From: Aurantimonas sp. Leaf443
GTDB lineage: Bacteria > Pseudomonadota > Alphaproteobacteria > Rhizobiales > Rhizobiaceae
Assembly: GCF_001425575.1 (NCBI RefSeq)
Contig: NZ_LMRD01000008.1
Span: 205,171 to 269,170, forward strand
Length of the DNA stretch: 64,000 nucleotides
Reading direction: 5' to 3'
The notes under the pieces: model-generated
Databases searched by the model: none
What the model was told of the DNA's origin: nothing
Seen by the model: only the letters and a program-made list of their open reading frames with translations
Translations under genes and position numbers: made by a program
Shown here: piece by piece, positions 60,991-64,000 of the stretch
Layout: each line of letters begins with the position of its first letter
How positions within the stretch are numbered: the first letter of the stretch is position 1

Positions 60991-62243
60991 CGGGCGTCCT
61001 CCGGCTGGATGTCGACCGTCACCGTGGTGCCGACGGTCGCCGAATTGACGTTGAGCCTGGCATCGAGCGCGCGCACCAGCGACACGACGATGCGCCCGCC
61101 CAGATGCGACTTCGCCTCCCGGTCCTCGTCCCGCGTCCGCGGGTCCCCGGCCGACGCTTCCACGACGTCCGTGCCGGTGCCGGCCCCCGCTTCGTCGCCG
61201 CCCTCGAGGGAGCGGGCGATCTCGCGGGCGATGTTGGGCTCGCCCTGCGGGCCTTCCTCCGTCTCGATCGACGCCTCGATCTCGCGCACGGCCGCCTCGT
61301 CCAGCGGCTCGGGCTTCGGGCCGGCATAGGGCCAGCTGCTGCCCTTCGGCAGGCCGACACCGTCGTCGGTGATGGAGAGGCGGATGACGCCGGAGGAGAG
61401 CATCTTCAGCCGCGCCTCGACCAGCCCTTCGCTGCGCCCCTCGAACGCGTGCTTCAGCGCGTTGGTCAGGAGCTCGGAGAAGAGCAGCCCGATGCGCGCG
61501 GCCTGCTCGACAGAGACGTCGATCGCGTCGCAGTCGACATTGACGCGCACCGAGCGGCGGCCGTCGAGATGGCCGATCGTGGAGGCGATGCGGCTGACAT
61601 AGGCGCCGAGCGGCACGCTGCGGTCGCTGGAGGAGGCCACGCCCGCCTCGGTCATCTCCTGGTAGAGGAGCTGCAGGCTCTCGATGCGCCGGGCGAGCGC
61701 GTTGAAGCTGTCGGCGCTCGTGCGCGCGCGCGCCTGCATGCGGATCATGCCGATGATCATCGCCAGATGGTTCTTGACGCGGTGCTGCACCTCGCCGAGA
61801 GCGGCGTCGAGGGCCTTCGAATCCTTCGTCCGAACGGTCTGCTCGGCGCTGATGTCGCGCTGCACGCCGAGGAAGCACTGCAGATGGCCGTCGCGGTCGT
61901 GCAGCGGCGTCATCATCAGGCGGTTGGTGAAGGCGACGCCGTCCGAGCGGTAGTTGACGATGTCGATCGACAGGTCGCGCTCGGCGCGCAGGGCCTCGCC
62001 GATGCGCCGCACATGTGAGGGGTCCGTCGCCTCGCCCTGCAGGAAGCGGCAGTTGCGCCCGATGGCGGCGGCCGCGCTGTAGCCCGTGAGGTTCTCGAAG
62101 GCGCGGTTCACGTAGATGATCGGATTGTCGGGCAGGTGCGGGTTCGTCAGGACGAGCGCCAGCGGCACCTTGGCGAGCGCCATGGCGGACAGGCCCTGCG
62201 GCATGCCGTATTCGGAGACCGGCTCGCTGTCGGGTCGATCCAT
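60987..62243 (-). CDS. LOV-domain histidine kinase (blue-light sensor, HWE/HisKA_2 type)
   Basis: A 418-residue soluble sensor kinase. The LOV domain (~20-130) holds [10 protein letters not shown], whose Cys65 forms the flavin adduct in blue light, and [11 protein letters not shown], with the Gln (Gln128) that flips on adduct formation. A HisKA_2/HWE kinase follows, His154 in [11 protein letters not shown] box [13 protein letters not shown] box DDGVGLP. Between that G box (~293-299) and the last strand block [12 protein letters not shown] (~382-393) is an ~80-residue acidic insertion ([12 protein letters not shown] through TRDEDREAK) not seen in the Brucella LOV-HK I recall. GGAG precedes the ATG. 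Confidence 0.92.
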   Translation of the reverse strand: MDRPDSEPVSEYGMPQGLSAMALAKVPLALVLTNPHLPDNPIIYVNRAFENLTGYSAAAAIGRNCRFLQGEATDPSHVRRIGEALRAERDLSIDIVNYRSDGVAFTNRLMMTPLHDRDGHLQCFLGVQRDISAEQTVRTKDSKALDAALGEVQHRVKNHLAMIIGMIRMQARARTSADSFNALARRIESLQLLYQEMTEAGVASSSDRSVPLGAYVSRIASTIGHLDGRRSVRVNVDCDAIDVSVEQAARIGLLFSELLTNALKHAFEGRSEGLVEARLKMLSSGVIRLSITDDGVGLPKGSSWPYAGPKPEPLDEAAVREIEASIETEEGPQGEPNIAREIARSLEGGDEAGAGTGTDVVEASAGDPRTRDEDREAKSHLGGRIVVSLVRALDARLNVNSATVGTTVTVDIQPEDAR

Positions 62244-62460
62244 CGAGACTCCATTGCCGCGCAAGCGTTGACACCCGGGGACCGGACCATTTCGAACCCC
62301 GTGGATCTGCAACACGCGCGGGGCGAAATGGGTCCCGGACGGCGCCGAAAAACGGTTATCCTCAATCTCTACAGGCGAGGGCCACCGGCTGGCAACCGCG
62401 CCGTGTCTGAATGCTTCGTGATGTCCTTCGGATCGCACGGTTTTCCGCCGGGAGCCCGCG

Positions 62461-64000
62461 TCAATGCGCCGCTTCCCAGTCGCCCGCGGCCTTGGCCTCG
62501 ACCTCGATGGGCACCGACAGGGCGACGCGCGGGGCGGCCGCCCCTTCCATCACGTCCTTGACCAGCGCCATCGTCGCCTCCACCTCCTCCTCGGGCACCT
62601 CGAAGACGAGTTCGTCGTGCACCTGCAGGAGCATGCGGGCCGACAGGCGCGCCTCCTTCAGCGCCGGCTCCATGCGGATCATGGCACGGCGGATGATGTC
62701 GGCGGCCGTGCCCTGGATCGGGGCATTGATCGCGGCGCGCTCGTTGAAGGCGCGCACGGACGGGTTGGGCGAGCGGATGTCGGGATAGTGCGCGCGCCGG
62801 CCGAACAGCGTCTCGACATAGCCGTGCTGCTTGGCGAAGGCCTTGGTGGCGTCCATGTAGTCGCGGATGCCGGGGAAGCGCTCGAAATAGCGGCGGATGT
62901 AGAGACCCGCCTCCTCGCGGCCGATGGCGAGCTGGTTGGCGAGGCCGAAGGCCGAGATGCCGTAGATGATGCCGAAGTTGATCGCCTTGGCGCGCCGGCG
63001 CACGTCCGGCGCCATGCCCTCGACGGGCACGCCGAACATCTCGGAGGCGGTCATGGCGTGGATGTCCTGGCCGAGTCGGAAGGCCTCCTTCAGCTGCGGG
63101 ATGTCGGCGACATGGGCGAGGATGCGCAGCTCGATCTGGCTGTAGTCGGCCGAGACGAGGCGCGTGCCCTCGGGCGCGACGAAGGCGGTGCGGATCGCCC
63201 GCCCCTCCTCGGTGCGCACGGGAATGTTCTGGAGGTTCGGCTCGGAGGAGGACAGGCGCCCCGTCGTCGTCGAGGCCATGGAGAAGGAGGTGTGGATGCG
63301 CCCCGCCTCGTCCATGTGCAGCGGCAGGGCGTCGGTATAGGTGCCCTTCAGCTTGCTGAGCTGGCGCCAGTCGACGATGCGGCGCGGCAGCTCGTGGCCC
63401 TCGGCGGCCAGATCCTCCAGCACCTTCACGTCGGTCGACCACTGGCCGGTCTTGGTCTTGCGGCCGCCGGGCAGGCCGAGCTTGCCGAAGAGCACCTCGC
63501 CGAGCTGCTTGGGGCTGCCGGGATTGAAGCTTTCCCCGGCCATTTCCGAGATCTCCGCCTCCAGCCCGGCCTGCTTCTGCGCGAAGCGGCCCGACAGGCG
63601 CGACAGAATCTGCCGGTCGACGGCGATGCCGCGCTGCTCCATGCGGGCGAGCACGGGGACGAGCGGGCGCTCCAGGCGCTCGTAGACCGAGACGAGACCC
63701 TCGGCGACGAGGCGCGGCTTCAACACGCGCCAGAGGCGCAGGGTCACGTCCGCGTCCTCGGCGGCATATTCGGTGACGGCCTCGATCGGACAGGCCGCGA
63801 TCGGCCGCGCCGTGCGGCCCGAGCCGCACAGGTCCTTGTAGGAGATCGGCTTGTGGCCGAGGAAGCGCTCGGACAGCTCGTCCATGCCGTGCCCTTCGAG
63901 CGAGGCGGAGGCGTCGAGCGCGTAGGAGATCAGCATCGTGTCGTCGAAGGGCGCGATCTCGATCCCGTGCCTGAGCATGACGAGATAGTCGTACTTGAAG
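62461..64000 (-). CDS. polA: DNA polymerase I, C-terminal part (5' end beyond the right edge)
   Basis: About 513 residues of a family A polymerase; the N-terminal 5' exonuclease and part of the 3'-5' exonuclease domain are beyond base 64000. The window has the end of the 3'-5' exonuclease (FDDTMLISYALDAS with its metal-binding Asp), the thumb, and the polymerase palm: motif A SADYSQIELRILAHV, motif B RRRAKAINFGIIYGIS, motif C LQVHDELVFEV. The downstream end and stop are complete. PolA fills gaps in lagging-strand synthesis and repair. Confidence 0.97.
   Translation of the reverse strand, partial: FKYDYLVMLRHGIEIAPFDDTMLISYALDASASLEGHGMDELSERFLGHKPISYKDLCGSGRTARPIAACPIEAVTEYAAEDADVTLRLWRVLKPRLVAEGLVSVYERLERPLVPVLARMEQRGIAVDRQILSRLSGRFAQKQAGLEAEISEMAGESFNPGSPKQLGEVLFGKLGLPGGRKTKTGQWSTDVKVLEDLAAEGHELPRRIVDWRQLSKLKGTYTDALPLHMDEAGRIHTSFSMASTTTGRLSSSEPNLQNIPVRTEEGRAIRTAFVAPEGTRLVSADYSQIELRILAHVADIPQLKEAFRLGQDIHAMTASEMFGVPVEGMAPDVRRRAKAINFGIIYGISAFGLANQLAIGREEAGLYIRRYFERFPGIRDYMDATKAFAKQHGYVETLFGRRAHYPDIRSPNPSVRAFNERAAINAPIQGTAADIIRRAMIRMEPALKEARLSARMLLQVHDELVFEVPEEEVEATMALVKDVMEGAAAPRVALSVPIEVEAKAAGDWEAAH

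Overview
The window is one chromosomal segment of a very GC-rich (about 70 %) alphaproteobacterium, almost certainly of the order Hyphomicrobiales (Rhizobiales). The evidence is gene content and order: lptC-lptA-lptB-rpoN-hpf-ptsN; pckA divergent from chvI-chvG-hprK-EIIA(man)-ptsH-ahcY; a DivL-type pseudokinase followed by a tsaE-amgK fusion, murU, addB-addA and trxA; folC-accD-trpA-trpB-trpF; and ActS/ActR, OlsB, PHA depolymerase and a LOV histidine kinase. Family or genus cannot be fixed from sequence alone; an Aurantimonadaceae-like organism is possible. I saw no tRNA, rRNA, insertion sequence, prophage or CRISPR array. Both ends cut genes: mutS at the left and polA at the right.

Region by region. 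0-8.7 kb: housekeeping (mutS start, ornithine-lipid acyltransferase olsB, acrylyl-CoA reductase acuI, lspA with two overlapping RNA methyltransferase genes, a CoxG-like protein, lapA-domain protein, ihfB, sppA). 8.9-14.3 kb: LPS transport genes lptCAB running into rpoN-hpf-ptsN. 14.4-19.1 kb: Hsp20 with DUF1150 behind a heat-shock type promoter, a Tat-exported MsrB, a fasciclin protein, arfB and pckA. 19.5-25.9 kb: the ChvI/ChvG envelope-stress two-component system, the permease-less PTS (HprK, EIIA-man, HPr) and ahcY, ended by a strong terminator. 26-38.3 kb: DivL, TsaE-AmgK, MurU, AddB, AddA and TrxA. 38.3-48.2 kb (minus strand): a GGDEF-EAL protein, folC, accD, trpA, an acetolactate-synthase-like enzyme, a set of tiny coupled ORFs, trpB and trpF. 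48.3-57.3 kb: small, partly secreted or membrane proteins, an L,D-transpeptidase, a CueR-type regulator, MmcB, and the redox pair ActS/ActR. 57.4-64 kb: PHA depolymerase with a long low-complexity tail, a GNAT, a DUF1330 protein, pyrF, a LOV-type blue-light histidine kinase, and polA.

The genes fall into a few functional groups: envelope building and stress (lptCAB, olsB, lspA, sppA, ChvIG, L,D-transpeptidase, MurNAc recycling by AmgK/MurU), carbon/nitrogen signalling (rpoN, ptsN, HprK, HPr, pckA, PHA mobilisation), redox or light sensing (ActSR, LOV-HK, MsrB, Hsp20), cell-cycle control (DivL), and DNA repair (MutS, AddAB, MmcB, PolA). Many adjacent genes overlap by 4 bp (ATGA, GTGA or TTGA junctions), which indicates translational coupling. 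The least explained parts are the small-ORF group between trpB and the acetolactate-synthase-like gene, the insertion in the LOV kinase, the tyrosine-for-histidine change in DivL (known in that family), and the PHA depolymerase tail.
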